Source: Odoribacter lunatus (GTDB lineage Bacteria > Bacteroidota > Bacteroidia > Bacteroidales > Marinifilaceae). Taken from it: a DNA stretch of 63,370 bases. A model generated the notes under the pieces. It was not told where the DNA came from. It saw only the letters and a program-made list of their open reading frames with translations, and did not search any database. Location: the NCBI RefSeq assembly GCF_943193135.1, contig NZ_CALPCZ010000014.1, positions 1-63,370 on the forward strand. Reading direction: 5' to 3'. Both the position numbers and the translations under genes were made by a program. Positions 44,129-53,005 of this stretch are shown here, piece after piece. Position 1 is the stretch's first letter. Every line of letters starts with the position of its first letter.

Positions 44129-45004
44129 TCAATCTGAGGAATTTTCGCGGAATACCTGCAGCAAGTGATACATTTCTTCCAGCCAGTTTTCGTTTAAAGG
44201 GTCTATGGGGACGATTCGGCTGGCGGTTGAGCGGGCGACAGCTTCCGCATTTTTTATGTCGAACTGTTTTTGGATGAAGATTACGGAGATGGATTTGTTC
44301 CGGGCTTCATCGACAATCTCTTTCAGGTGAGCGGGGTGAGGCTCTTTCCCTTCCTCCTCGATGGATATTTGTTCCAGTCCGTAGTCATGGGCGAAATAGG
44401 TTAGAGCGGGGTGGTAAATGAGGAATGCCCGGTTCTTTTGGGTGGACAGGACGTTCGTCGCTTCCTGGGCGAAAAGGTCGATGTCGGCTTTCAATTCGTT
44501 GTAATTTGCCGTAAAAAAGTCCCGTTTGTCGGGATATTTCCGGGAGAGTGTTTCCACTATTTGCTGACAGATATGCAAGGCATAAGCGGGGGACAGCCAG
44601 ATATGGGGATCCACGCTTTCTCCCGGATGGGAGTGGTGGTGACCGCAGCTGCCAGCCAGCAGTGACAGACTGTCTGAATGTCTGATAAGCAAAATTTCCG
44701 GTTTGCGAGTCAATACCGGATAGAGGTGTGTTTGTTCAAAAGGCAGGTTGCCGATGGCAAAATAGACATCGCTGTTATACAAATCTTTTAATTGTCCGAT
44801 GTTTAAATCGCAGGTAGCGGGATTCATGCCCGGCGGAATCATCACGTTGACTTTTACCTCTTCTTTAGCTATGCGTTCTATAAAATACTTTTGAGGGAGG
44901 ATACTGACACTTACGGTAGGTCGGTTCGTTTGTGAAGAACGGCAAGCACACAGACAGACAATGATGAAATAAAATAATACGGTCGAATGAAAAGAAACTT
45001 TCAT
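44129..45004 (-). CDS. znuA: Zinc-binding lipoprotein of ABC transporter
   Basis: 291 residues. Lipobox LCAC (Cys21). Cluster A-I solute-binding fold, with VSVSILPQKYFIERIA at the start, the LPFEQTHL region, a His-rich loop GHHHSHPGESVDPHIW that combines the metal-sequestering histidines with the ligand-bearing DPHIW, and FLIYHPALTYFAHDYGL (third ligand His). It captures metal in the periplasm and hands it to ZnuB. The promoter upstream carries a perfect 14-bp palindrome (45052-45065), a likely metalloregulator operator. Confidence 0.93.
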   Translation of the reverse strand: MKVSFHSTVLFYFIIVCLCACRSSQTNRPTVSVSILPQKYFIERIAKEEVKVNVMIPPGMNPATCDLNIGQLKDLYNSDVYFAIGNLPFEQTHLYPVLTRKPEILLIRHSDSLSLLAGSCGHHHSHPGESVDPHIWLSPAYALHICQQIVETLSRKYPDKRDFFTANYNELKADIDLFAQEATNVLSTQKNRAFLIYHPALTYFAHDYGLEQISIEEEGKEPHPAHLKEIVDEARNKSISVIFIQKQFDIKNAEAVARSTASRIVPIDPLNENWLEEMYHLLQVFRENSSD

Positions 45005-45039
45005 AATTATTACATTCCTGTTTTGCTGATAAAACAGTG

Positions 45040-45068
45040 CAAAGGTACGAAGAAATAATTATTTCAAA
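45040..45068 (-). promoter_or_regulatory. znuACB promoter with 14-bp operator palindrome
   Basis: Minus strand: -33 TTTG (45065-45068), 17-nt spacer and -7 TACCTTTG (45040-45047). The spacer is filled by the perfect palindrome GAAATAATTATTTC (45052-45065), which overlaps the -33 by one base. This is where a zinc- or iron-type repressor (Fur/Zur-like) would block RNA polymerase. The regulator is not in the window. Confidence 0.65.
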
Positions 45069-45194
45069 TCATACTTGAATATATTCATTTCTTTCGGATT
45101 TCTGAAATTTTCAGTGTTATTCTGTCATAAAAAGCATGGCTACTATGGGTTTGTTAGTAGTATGCTTTTAATAAAACGGATTGTGTAGGGAGGA

Positions 45195-46343
45195 TTAATG
45201 TCCAACTTGTTTTTGTTGCTCAGCATTATAACGGTCACCGACAACGGGGATGGCGGCAACGGTGCGTTCCAACTCGCTCCACGCTTCGGCTGGAACGTCA
45301 AAAGCAAGCGTATGCAAATTCTCTTCCAGGTGCGACTGCTTGGTCGTTCCCGGAATTGGAACAATCCACGGGGCTTTCTGCAGAAGCCAACCGAGAGCCA
45401 CCTGCGCCGAGGTCATACCGCGCTCCCTACCGAAGCGTTGCAATGCCGCCACGATGCGCGTGTTGGCGCGAATGGCATCGGGCTGGAAGCGGGGCAGGGT
45501 GTGGCGGTTGTCGTTCGCCGTATCGAAAACGGTGTATTCGTTGATGCAGCCGCCGAGAAAACCCCGGTTGATAGGGCTGTAAGGCACAAAGCCGATGCCG
45601 AGTTCCCGGCAGATGTCCAGCACGCCGTTTTGCTCCACGTCACGGTGCATCAGGTGATATTCGCTTTGAATGGCGGTAAGCGGACAAACGGCGTGAGCCT
45701 TGCGAATCGTCTCGGCACTCACTTCGCACAATCCCCAACGCTGCACTTTGCCCTTTTGGATGAGTTCTTTGATGGTTTCCGCCACCTCTTCAATCGGCGT
45801 ATGCGGGTCATAGCGATGCTGATAAAACAACGGGATGGAATCCGTCCGCAGACGTTTCAGGGATTCTTCACAATAACGGCGCACCGTCGCACGACTGCTG
45901 TCCTGCCGTCCCGTGCCTTTGCCGTCAATGACTTCGTGACCGAATTTGGTGGTCACGTTGATTTTGCCCTTGAATGCCGACAAGGCTTCTCCCGCCAGAT
46001 ACTCGTTGGTCAGAGGTCCGTAAATGATAGCGGTGTCGAAAAGCGTGACGCCACGTTCCACTGCTTCGTGCAACAGCCGGATGCACGCTTTCTTATCAGG
46101 GTGCTGGCTGCGGTTATAAGTCATACCCATTACGCCAAAACCGAGGGCGGATACTTCCAATGCCGCACGTCCCGTGCCAAGCGTGCGGCAGGGCATACCA
46201 TTCTTGATAACGGGCGATGCGTTAGCGTCACCGAGGGCGACATTAGCAGCCTTTACCTTGTTGACAACGGGTTGAATGGTGAGCGCCGCTCCCACGGTTG
46301 CTGCCACTTTCAGAAAATGGCGACGACTGATTTCCTGCTTCAT
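45195..46343 (-). CDS. Tat-exported aldo/keto reductase
   Basis: 382 residues from ATG 46343. An N-terminal twin-arginine signal (SRRHFLKVAATVG) predicts export in folded form. The rest is an aldo/keto reductase TIM barrel with the catalytic tetrad Asp103, Tyr108 (FDTAIIYG), Lys133 (TTKFG) and His176 (YQHRYD). It would reduce carbonyl compounds with NADPH, or act as a cofactor-loaded periplasmic enzyme; the substrate is unknown. Upstream lie a TACCTTTG -7 box and two operators (46397-46439) also found before the neighbouring araC gene. DNA here is visibly richer in G and C than the flanking genes, hinting at transfer. The cupin gene upstream is 111 bp away. Confidence 0.9.
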   Translation of the reverse strand: MKQEISRRHFLKVAATVGAALTIQPVVNKVKAANVALGDANASPVIKNGMPCRTLGTGRAALEVSALGFGVMGMTYNRSQHPDKKACIRLLHEAVERGVTLFDTAIIYGPLTNEYLAGEALSAFKGKINVTTKFGHEVIDGKGTGRQDSSRATVRRYCEESLKRLRTDSIPLFYQHRYDPHTPIEEVAETIKELIQKGKVQRWGLCEVSAETIRKAHAVCPLTAIQSEYHLMHRDVEQNGVLDICRELGIGFVPYSPINRGFLGGCINEYTVFDTANDNRHTLPRFQPDAIRANTRIVAALQRFGRERGMTSAQVALGWLLQKAPWIVPIPGTTKQSHLEENLHTLAFDVPAEAWSELERTVAAIPVVGDRYNAEQQKQVGH

Positions 46344-46367
46344 AATGATATAATTAAAGTTCTGACG

Positions 46368-46375
46368 CAAAGGTA
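46368..46375 (-). promoter_or_regulatory. -7 box of aldo/keto reductase promoter
   Basis: TACCTTTG on the minus strand, a perfect TAnnTTTG, 24 bp before the start codon. No consensus -33 is present; instead the first operator copy starts 22 bp away (46397), as expected for an activator-dependent promoter. Confidence 0.65.
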
Positions 46376-46396
46376 AACGGAAAGCCCCGCAACGGA

Positions 46397-46439
46397 TTTG
46401 TTGCGAGGCTCAAAATGTTTTGTTGCAAGGTTCAATATG
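46397..46439 (-). promoter_or_regulatory. Tandem AraC-type operators before aldo/keto reductase
   Basis: Two direct copies of TTTGTTGCRAGGYTCAA start at 46397 and 46419, a 22-bp step (about two helical turns), typical of AraC-family sites. Written on the plus strand. A third copy lies before the araC gene at 47854-47874 with the same 22-bp distance to its own -7 box. Confidence 0.75.
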
Positions 46440-46454
46440 AGAACTCTTTTTACC

Positions 46455-46964
46455 TTACTTACTTCCACATTTCTTCAAATCAGCCCAGACTTTATCCACT
46501 TCGGTCTCTCCCTCAAAATAAGGATGTTGTTCGCTCCTGCGGAATGTTTCGCCGGCGGGGACGAGGATGATTTTGTCCGAATCGGGATATTCGCACACAT
46601 CGTGACCGATGTAGGAACGCATATCGAGGTAGGTGCAAGGCTCCTCGGTGTGATTGTGGAGCTGGTGCGCACCGCTCTCTCCTGACTCAAAAAACAAAAT
46701 GTCCCCTTCGTGCACGGTTTCAAGTCCGGCAGGCGTTCGCAGGGTCGCCGAACCGGACAATATAAAGAACAATTCTTCCGCATAGCGATGGAAATGATAA
46801 GGGGCATTGTATTGCTGCGGATTGAGCTGCCGCAAGTCGAAATTCAGGTATTGCGGTTCAACGCCTTTCACCTGCCGGGAAATGTCGGTCAGCAGCCGAA
46901 ATCCGTCTATCTTGCCGGGATTCGGCTGAAAATCGCGTTCTTCTTTTCGAATAATGGTTGCCAT
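46455..46964 (-). CDS. Cupin domain protein
   Basis: 169 residues, a single cupin beta-barrel. Motif 1 is PYHFHRYAEELFFILSG with metal-ligand histidines His57 and His59 and Glu63 or Glu64. Motif 2 contains GDILFFESGESGAHQLHN with His100. A metal-binding site therefore looks intact. Sequence resembles small cupins linked to sugar or quorum-type metabolism, but no substrate can be named. It begins 19 bp after the araC stop, so it is cotranscribed with the regulator; the aldo/keto reductase follows behind its own promoter. Confidence 0.85.
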   Translation of the reverse strand: MATIIRKEERDFQPNPGKIDGFRLLTDISRQVKGVEPQYLNFDLRQLNPQQYNAPYHFHRYAEELFFILSGSATLRTPAGLETVHEGDILFFESGESGAHQLHNHTEEPCTYLDMRSYIGHDVCEYPDSDKIILVPAGETFRRSEQHPYFEGETEVDKVWADLKKCGSK

Positions 46965-46983
46965 AATGATTGTCGGATTTTAG

Positions 46984-47802
46984 TTATATACTTCCTGTCG
47001 GAGCCACGCCATACGCTTCCTTGTATATCTTTGAAAAGTGAGAGAGGTTTTTGAAGCCCACTTCATAGCAGATGTCGGAAATTTTGCGACCGCCTTTCCG
47101 GATTTGTTCGTAGGCGGCATCGAGACGTCGCTTTGTCAGCCATTTCTGTGGCGTGAGGTCGCTGACCTTGGCAAAGTCCCGTTTGAAAGTCGCCAGCGAG
47201 CGACCGGTATAATAGGCGATTTCCTGCATCGAAAGCTCGTTCTTGTAGTTCTTTTCCAGAAACTCCATAATGTCGATTTTCCACGGGTCAACGAAATCGA
47301 ACAGCGAAGCATAGAGATTTTCATCCGTATGCAGAATCGCATAAACGCCCTCCGTCATTTTCAATTTCAAAACCTCTTCAGAGGGCTTTACGGCGGCATC
47401 GAAATAGGGAATCACGGATTCAAACAGGCTCCGTATGTCGGGACGATTCGAGGGCAGAACACGTAAGCTCGCCTTATCGCGTCTGGCATCTGCCGGAATG
47501 TCGCGTCGGTTGAGCGTCTGATAAAATTCGCCAAGAAACTCACGGGAAAATTTCAGCACGATAGAACGATAGGGATTCCCTTCCTTTGCCCGCTTTTGCA
47601 GCCACATCCGGTTATCACGCCGCATAAAAGCGCAGTCACCGGGATGCAGCACGGTTTTGCGTCCGCGTTCGGTAATCTCCAGTTCGCCGGAATAAATGTA
47701 AATGAGCGTATGCTCCCGGTTGCAGTGCGCACATCCGCGGTCATCGGTAAAATAGCTTGCCATAAACACGTTCGAGCAGTCAAAAACATCCAGACGTTCC
47801 AT
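46984..47802 (-). CDS. AraC family transcriptional regulator
   Basis: 272 residues. An N-terminal cupin-like sensing domain (about 1-150, with ELEITERGRKTVLHPGDCAF) and a C-terminal double helix-turn-helix (about 170-270: LSMQEIAYYTGRSLATFKRDF and KISDICYEVGFKNLSHFSKIYKEAYG in parts). The ligand is not known. Its own promoter (-7 TATCTTTG, 47825-47832) has one copy of the operator also found twice before the aldo/keto reductase, so it probably autoregulates and activates that gene. It heads an araC-cupin transcript. Confidence 0.93.
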   Translation of the reverse strand: MERLDVFDCSNVFMASYFTDDRGCAHCNREHTLIYIYSGELEITERGRKTVLHPGDCAFMRRDNRMWLQKRAKEGNPYRSIVLKFSREFLGEFYQTLNRRDIPADARRDKASLRVLPSNRPDIRSLFESVIPYFDAAVKPSEEVLKLKMTEGVYAILHTDENLYASLFDFVDPWKIDIMEFLEKNYKNELSMQEIAYYTGRSLATFKRDFAKVSDLTPQKWLTKRRLDAAYEQIRKGGRKISDICYEVGFKNLSHFSKIYKEAYGVAPTGSI

Positions 47803-47824
47803 AGTTATTTCCTTATTTCAAAGA

Positions 47825-47832
47825 CAAAGATA
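47825..47832 (-). promoter_or_regulatory. -7 box of araC-cupin promoter
   Basis: TATCTTTG on the minus strand, a perfect TAnnTTTG, 22 bp before the start codon. The usual -33 is missing and replaced by the operator at 47854-47874. Confidence 0.65.
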
Positions 47833-47853
47833 CGAACTTTTCGTGTATGGAAT

Positions 47854-47874
47854 TTTGTTGGAAGGCTCAAATTT
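47854..47874 (-). promoter_or_regulatory. AraC-type operator before araC
   Basis: TTTGTTGGAAGGCTCAA on the plus strand, matching the two sites at 46397-46439 in 16 of 17 positions of the core consensus. It starts 22 bp from the -7 box, exactly as in the aldo/keto reductase promoter. Confidence 0.7.
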
Positions 47875-47880
47875 AACAGA

Positions 47881-47916
47881 AATTCCCCTCAAAAACTGCT
47901 GCTTTTGAGGGGAATT
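47881..47916 (-). terminator. Terminator of tricorn-like protease gene
   Basis: A perfect 14-bp stem, AATTCCCCTCAAAA (47881-47894) with TTTTGAGGGGAATT (47903-47916), loop of 8. It begins 20 bp after the protease stop and also separates it from the araC promoter. Confidence 0.85.
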
Positions 47917-47935
47917 GGAGAATCAGTCGGATGAT

Positions 47936-50900
47936 TTATTTCTTAATTTCTTCCAGCAGGCTTTTTACGGTTGCTTCCAGTTGCAGGTCGCGTCCCTGGA
48001 TAGCCGATGCCGGATCGTTGGTGACTCTGATGTCTGGTTCCAGTTGCAGGTTCTCCAGATAGCGTCCCTGATTGTCTTTCATGCCAACTTCGGGAATACC
48101 GAATACGAGGCTGGGGTCCTGCTGGGTTTCCCACCACACGGCGGTCATGGTACCCGGTACGGGCATACCGACCAGTTTACCGAGTCCGAGTTCTTTGTAT
48201 ACCCAGGGGAAGCCGTGTGCGTTACTGTAATTGCTTTCGCTCATGATGACAGCGGAAGGTTTGGTCCATTGGGCAAAAGGATCCTGGCCGATGTATTGAC
48301 CGCGGGGGAGGAATTCCGCGAATTTTTTACCGCTTAGCATGTTGACGAGGTCCTCATGCAACCAGCCGCCGCCGTTATAGCGGGTGTCCAGGATGATGGC
48401 TTCTTTGTTCCGGTAGCGTCCGAAGATTTCGGAATATATTTCACGGAAACTTGCGCTGTTCATGCCTTGAATGTGTACGTAACCGATTTTTCCGTCAGAC
48501 AGTTTGTCGACCAGGGCTTTCCGTTGTTTTACCCATCTGTTGTACAGTAAGCTGTTTTGCGCACCCTGGGAAATGGGTTTCACGTATTCGGACCAGTGTT
48601 CCTTGGTGGTCGGGTCATACAGGTCCAAATAAACCCGTTTCCCGCTTTGGTTGTTCAATAAATGGAAATAGTCTTCGCCTGCCTTGACGGGCTGGTTGTT
48701 GATTTTTTCAATGATAACGCCTGCTTTGATTTTGGTTTTGGCGGTGTTTAACGGTCCTTTTTCAATGATTTCCTTGATTTTTAAGCCGTCTCCTTTGTAT
48801 TCCGGATCATAGAATGCACCTAATGCAGCAGTTTGCGGAGCACTGTTGTAACTGTAATACCGCGCACCGGTATGGGAGGCGTTTAATTCGCCCAGCAGTT
48901 CTCCCAATGCTTCGGCAAAGTCGTAGTTGTTGTTGATGTGCGGCAAAAAGCGCTTGTATTCTTTTTGATAAAATTTCCAGTCTACGTTGTGGATGGCTGG
49001 GTCATAGAATTTATCCACGACTTGTTGCCAGGCATGGTCGAAGATATACTCTCTTTCCTGCGGTTTTTTCAGTTCCATTTCAGCTGTATAGGTAACCGGA
49101 GTGACTTTACCACTGTTAATGTCTATTTTGGAAATCTGACCTCCGGAAAGCAGGAACAGATTTTTACCTTCTTTGTCCATTTCAAGGGCACCGCCCCATT
49201 TGTTGAGTTTGGATAAAATCTTGGTGCTTCCTTCTTTGAAATCGCGTACCCACAGGTCGTATCCGCCTTCGAAACGGGAAAGATAATACAGCTTGTTTCC
49301 GTCTTTGGTTAAAACAGCGTCTCCCAAATTGGAGGAGTTAATGGTCAGACGGGCGATGCGGTCTTCCAGATTGTTAAAGTCAATGGTAAGATCTTTTTTC
49401 TCCTCTTTCTTCTTGCTGTCTTTTTTATTAGCTTTTTCTTCTTTTTTCGGATTCTCTTTCTTCAGTTCTTTGGCCAAAGCGGCTTCCTCTTTATTCATTT
49501 TGAAGTCATCCCAGGCTTCAGGATCGAGGAACATGGCGTATACATCGTAGTGGGCGCCCCAGCTTCCGTGGCTGCGGTAACCGGCTCTGTCCGAGTGCCA
49601 GATAATGACTTTGCCGTCCATCATCCATTTGGGTGCAGCATCGCTGTAACCGCTGTTGGTAAGATTGTGGATTTCCTGGCTGCCGTCCGCTTTCACTAAT
49701 GCGATGTCTGTGTTCTGCCAGCCGCCGTGCTCAAAATAATTGGCTAAAATCCATTTTCCGTCGGGAGACCATTGATACCATTGGTCTCCGTCACTGTAGG
49801 AATAGTTGTATTTTGCTGGTAAAACAGTGCGTGTTTTTTTATTTTTTAGGTTGATTACTTTGATTTCTGTGCGGTTTTCAAGGAATGCCACTTCTTTACC
49901 GTCCGGTGAAAACTGAGGTTCAAATTTGGCATTTTCACCTTTGGTGAGTTGTTCTTCTTTGATTTCCTTCGCATAGGTAAACAGTTTGTCCGTGCTGTCT
50001 GTCAATGAAGCGGTATAGATATTCCAGTTCCCGTCCCGCTCTCCGGCGTATACCAATGTCCGGCCATCCGGTGAAAAGCTGACGGAACGTTCCTGGCTGG
50101 CAGTATTGGTAATGCGTTTGGTAGTATTGTATTCAACGGAGGTAACGAAGACATCACCGCGTACGATGAATGCGATTTCTTTTCCGTTAGGAGAGAGGGC
50201 TATTTCTCTGGCTCCGCCGCTCATGTTGGATGGGGTAATCTGTTGTTCTATCTGGTCACCGAAAATGTTAATATTTAGTTTTTTGGGTTGTTCTCCTTCT
50301 TTTACAGTGTAAATTTCTCCGTTGAAGAAATAGCAGAGCGTTCCGTCATCGGATTTGGTAAGGAAACGTACGGGGTGCTTGCTGTGTTTGGTTATCTGTT
50401 TTATGTCTTTGGGATTGTTCAGGGACATTTTGCAGATGTTGAAGTCTCCGAAACGTTCACTCAAAAAGTAGATATTTTCATCGTTTTCAGCAAATACCGG
50501 ATTGCGGTCTTCCACTTCCTGATTGGTGAGGTTGGTGAATTTCCCCGTTTTGAGGTCGTGCATCCAGACGTCCCGTGTGACAGAAGATTTGTGATGTTTT
50601 CTCCATTCGTCCTCATACCCTTTTTTGTCGTGGTAGACGATTTTGTCTCCTTTGGAAGAGAATTGAATGTTATAGGCATCGAATGTAAGAAATTGTTCCG
50701 GTCTTCCTCCGTTTAAATCTACGGCATACACCTGCGAACCGGAGGGGAATTGGGTGTAATTCGCATCGGGCAGCAGGTTGGTCTGGTAGAGGATTTTTTT
50801 CCCGTCCGGAGTAAAGGTAACAGGAACTTCGGATGCGGAGTTCCAGGTCAGACGTTTGGGAGTTCCTCCTGTTGCACTGACGATGTAGACATCCATGCCT

Positions 50901-51163
50901 CCCTCACGGTCGGAAGCGAAAGCTATCGTTTTGCTGTCCGGCGACCATACGGCACGTCCGTCATAGGCGGGATTTGTCGTTAATTGTGTGGCGCGTCCAC
51001 CCTCGCTGCTGACGGTGTAGATATCGCCTTTGTAATTGAATGCGATAGTTTTTCCATCCGGAGAGATGGCCGGATAGCGCATCCATAAAGCATTGCCTTG
51101 GGCTTGAAGTCCGCAGACCGCCAAAAGCATGCTGATTGTAAGGAAGATTTTTAAGATATTCAT
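47936..51163 (-). CDS. Tricorn-like S41 protease with PD40 propeller
   Basis: 1075 residues. Signal peptide about 1-22 (CGLQAQ). N-terminal half (about 25-560) is WD40/PD40-type beta-propeller with repeated SPDGKTIAF-like blades. A Lys/Glu-rich stretch lies near 565-610, followed by more blades (about 615-700), a C1 helical domain, a PDZ-like domain (about 800-880, with KIKAGVIIEKINNQPVKAGED in parts) and the S41 catalytic core (about 900-1060). In SNAHGFP the Ser near 980 aligns with the nucleophile of tricorn-type proteases. It probably degrades peptides in the periplasm. A TACATTTG box lies at 51187-51194 on the minus strand. Monocistronic, with terminators on both sides. Confidence 0.9.
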   Translation of the reverse strand: MNILKIFLTISMLLAVCGLQAQGNALWMRYPAISPDGKTIAFNYKGDIYTVSSEGGRATQLTTNPAYDGRAVWSPDSKTIAFASDREGGMDVYIVSATGGTPKRLTWNSASEVPVTFTPDGKKILYQTNLLPDANYTQFPSGSQVYAVDLNGGRPEQFLTFDAYNIQFSSKGDKIVYHDKKGYEDEWRKHHKSSVTRDVWMHDLKTGKFTNLTNQEVEDRNPVFAENDENIYFLSERFGDFNICKMSLNNPKDIKQITKHSKHPVRFLTKSDDGTLCYFFNGEIYTVKEGEQPKKLNINIFGDQIEQQITPSNMSGGAREIALSPNGKEIAFIVRGDVFVTSVEYNTTKRITNTASQERSVSFSPDGRTLVYAGERDGNWNIYTASLTDSTDKLFTYAKEIKEEQLTKGENAKFEPQFSPDGKEVAFLENRTEIKVINLKNKKTRTVLPAKYNYSYSDGDQWYQWSPDGKWILANYFEHGGWQNTDIALVKADGSQEIHNLTNSGYSDAAPKWMMDGKVIIWHSDRAGYRSHGSWGAHYDVYAMFLDPEAWDDFKMNKEEAALAKELKKENPKKEEKANKKDSKKKEEKKDLTIDFNNLEDRIARLTINSSNLGDAVLTKDGNKLYYLSRFEGGYDLWVRDFKEGSTKILSKLNKWGGALEMDKEGKNLFLLSGGQISKIDINSGKVTPVTYTAEMELKKPQEREYIFDHAWQQVVDKFYDPAIHNVDWKFYQKEYKRFLPHINNNYDFAEALGELLGELNASHTGARYYSYNSAPQTAALGAFYDPEYKGDGLKIKEIIEKGPLNTAKTKIKAGVIIEKINNQPVKAGEDYFHLLNNQSGKRVYLDLYDPTTKEHWSEYVKPISQGAQNSLLYNRWVKQRKALVDKLSDGKIGYVHIQGMNSASFREIYSEIFGRYRNKEAIILDTRYNGGGWLHEDLVNMLSGKKFAEFLPRGQYIGQDPFAQWTKPSAVIMSESNYSNAHGFPWVYKELGLGKLVGMPVPGTMTAVWWETQQDPSLVFGIPEVGMKDNQGRYLENLQLEPDIRVTNDPASAIQGRDLQLEATVKSLLEEIKK

Positions 51164-51257
51164 GTCCGTTATAATTAATAATGAGCCAAATGTAACTCTT
51201 TTTTACTTATAAAACGGAGGCTTGAATATTTTTAAGAAATAATTAATACACAAAAGA

Positions 51258-51281
51258 AAAAACGCCCCGAAGGGCGTTTTT
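51258..51281. terminator. Terminator of acyl-CoA dehydrogenase operon
   Basis: AAAAACGCCC and GGGCGTTTTT pair around CGAA, flanked by A and T runs on both sides. It lies immediately after the acyl-CoA dehydrogenase stop (51284) on the minus strand. Confidence 0.9.
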
Positions 51282-51283
51282 AT

Positions 51284-52990
51284 TTATTTTTTGTACATTC
51301 CCAATTGGTCGGGATTGAAGTTGTCGATGAAAGCAGCGTGAGCGGCTACCTTGGCCTGGCCGTATTTGATGAATATTTCGGCTGATTTAAGGAAGCGGGC
51401 AGCACGTTGGCTATCCTGCAACAACAGGTGTCCGATAATGGTATAACCGGCGATTTCCACCAACCGACGGGCGTGGAAGTCGGTGTATTCCGTATTGCCT
51501 GCGGCATTGACGGTCGCTGTCGTTCTTTCCAGCGTATCGGCCATTCCTTTCAGCGTGTTTTTCAAATACTCATGTTCCGGTGCGACTTCCGTTTTTTCAT
51601 ATACTTCCCGGATGTGTTTCAGGTACTGTCCGGTGGTTACGCCACGGATGGCTGCCACAACCTGCAACTGTGAAGTTCCTTCATAGATGTTGGTAATACG
51701 GGCATCCCGAACGTAACGCTGAATAGGATAGTCTTTCATAAAACCGGAACCGCCGTGAATCTGCAACGCATCGTAAGCGATCTCGTTGGCGTATTCGCTG
51801 GCGAACAGTTTCTGCAGCGGAGTATAGATATCAGCCAGTTTCTGGTATTCTTTCATTTCATTCCGTTCATCTTTATCCAACGCTCTTTCTTTGGATATGT
51901 GATAGTAGGTTTTGTAGACATCAACAAAACGGGCCGTTTCATAGAGAACGGAGCGGATTCCGTGCAGTTTGGCTTCCATGTTGGAAAGCATTTCGTAGAT
52001 GGCAGGGAATTCAATGATAGCTTTACCGAACTGTTTTCTCTCTTGGGCATATTTCAAACCTTCCCGGTAAGCGGCTTCGGCTATACCGGTGGATTGTGCA
52101 CCGATACCCAAACGGGCGGCGTTCATTAGCGCCATGACGTATTTAATCAATCCCATTTTACGTTCACCTACCAGTTCTGCGGGGGCGTTTTTGAATACCA
52201 GCTCACAAGTAGGAGAGCCTTTGATACCTAATTTGTTCTCGATGCGGCGTACGGTTACGGCATTGCTGTTGCGGTCGTAAATGAACATGGAAAGACCGCG
52301 TCCGTCGTTAGTCCCTTCCTCAGAACGTGCTAATACCAGGGAGATATGTCCGTCTCCGTTGGTAATGAAGCGTTTTACACCGTTCAGGTACCATGTATTG
52401 TCTTTTTCGTTGTAGGTAGCTTTCAGTTGTACGGCCTGTAAGTCCGAACCAGCATCCGGTTCCGTCAGGTCCATGGCGCAGGTTTCTCCAGCAGAAACAC
52501 GGGGGAGATACTTGGCTTTCTGTTCCGCACTGGCGAATTCGTTGATTGTTTCGGCACAGTCCTGCAATCCCCAGATGTTTTGCAATCCGGCATCGGCACG
52601 AGCAACCAACTCAGCTGCCATGATGAAAGGTACAATCGGGAAGTTTAATCCGTTGTATTCCCGCGGCAGGGAGATACCGTTTAATCCGGCCTGGTTGATG
52701 ACGTCGATGTTTTGTTGGGTTCCTGCGGCATATTTTACGTGACCGTCAATTACCTGAGGTCCTTCAGCATCTACTGATTCAGCATTGACAGCTACGACTT
52801 CTCCGCATATTTCACCTACAATTTCCAATACTTTGTCATAATTGTCAAGAGCATCTTCAAAGTCTTTAGGGGCTGATTCATACTGTTGCACCTGAGTGTA
52901 GTTGCGTTCTTTCAGGTCTACAATCTTTTTCATCAGCGGATGACCGAGATGAAATTTTATATCTTCATTGTCTGTATAAAAATTAGCCAT
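51284..52990 (-). CDS. Acyl-CoA dehydrogenase (long form with C-terminal extension)
   Basis: 568 residues, longer than the ~380-residue short-chain enzymes. N-terminal helices (about 20-160), the mid beta domain with CAMDLTEPDAGSDLQAV (FAD/substrate binding), the C-terminal helical domain with RLGIGAQSTGIAEAAY, and the catalytic-base motif IYEGTSQLQ (Glu437). About 120 extra C-terminal residues resemble the acyl-CoA dehydrogenase C-terminal domain family (PF12806). It oxidises or, with electrons from the neighbouring flavoprotein, reduces a short-chain acyl/enoyl-CoA. Encoded right after etfB and etfA, in one operon; a butyryl-CoA role in fermentation is inferred. Confidence 0.92.
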   Translation of the reverse strand: MANFYTDNEDIKFHLGHPLMKKIVDLKERNYTQVQQYESAPKDFEDALDNYDKVLEIVGEICGEVVAVNAESVDAEGPQVIDGHVKYAAGTQQNIDVINQAGLNGISLPREYNGLNFPIVPFIMAAELVARADAGLQNIWGLQDCAETINEFASAEQKAKYLPRVSAGETCAMDLTEPDAGSDLQAVQLKATYNEKDNTWYLNGVKRFITNGDGHISLVLARSEEGTNDGRGLSMFIYDRNSNAVTVRRIENKLGIKGSPTCELVFKNAPAELVGERKMGLIKYVMALMNAARLGIGAQSTGIAEAAYREGLKYAQERKQFGKAIIEFPAIYEMLSNMEAKLHGIRSVLYETARFVDVYKTYYHISKERALDKDERNEMKEYQKLADIYTPLQKLFASEYANEIAYDALQIHGGSGFMKDYPIQRYVRDARITNIYEGTSQLQVVAAIRGVTTGQYLKHIREVYEKTEVAPEHEYLKNTLKGMADTLERTTATVNAAGNTEYTDFHARRLVEIAGYTIIGHLLLQDSQRAARFLKSAEIFIKYGQAKVAAHAAFIDNFNPDQLGMYKK

Positions 52991-53005
52991 ATTCTGAATT
53001 ATAAA

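Noticed and set aside
45198-46376. 392-codon open frame on the plus strand opposite the aldo/keto reductase
   Set aside because: Exact antisense of a clear enzyme gene; long antisense frames are expected in GC-rich codon-biased DNA, and the protein has no recognisable features.
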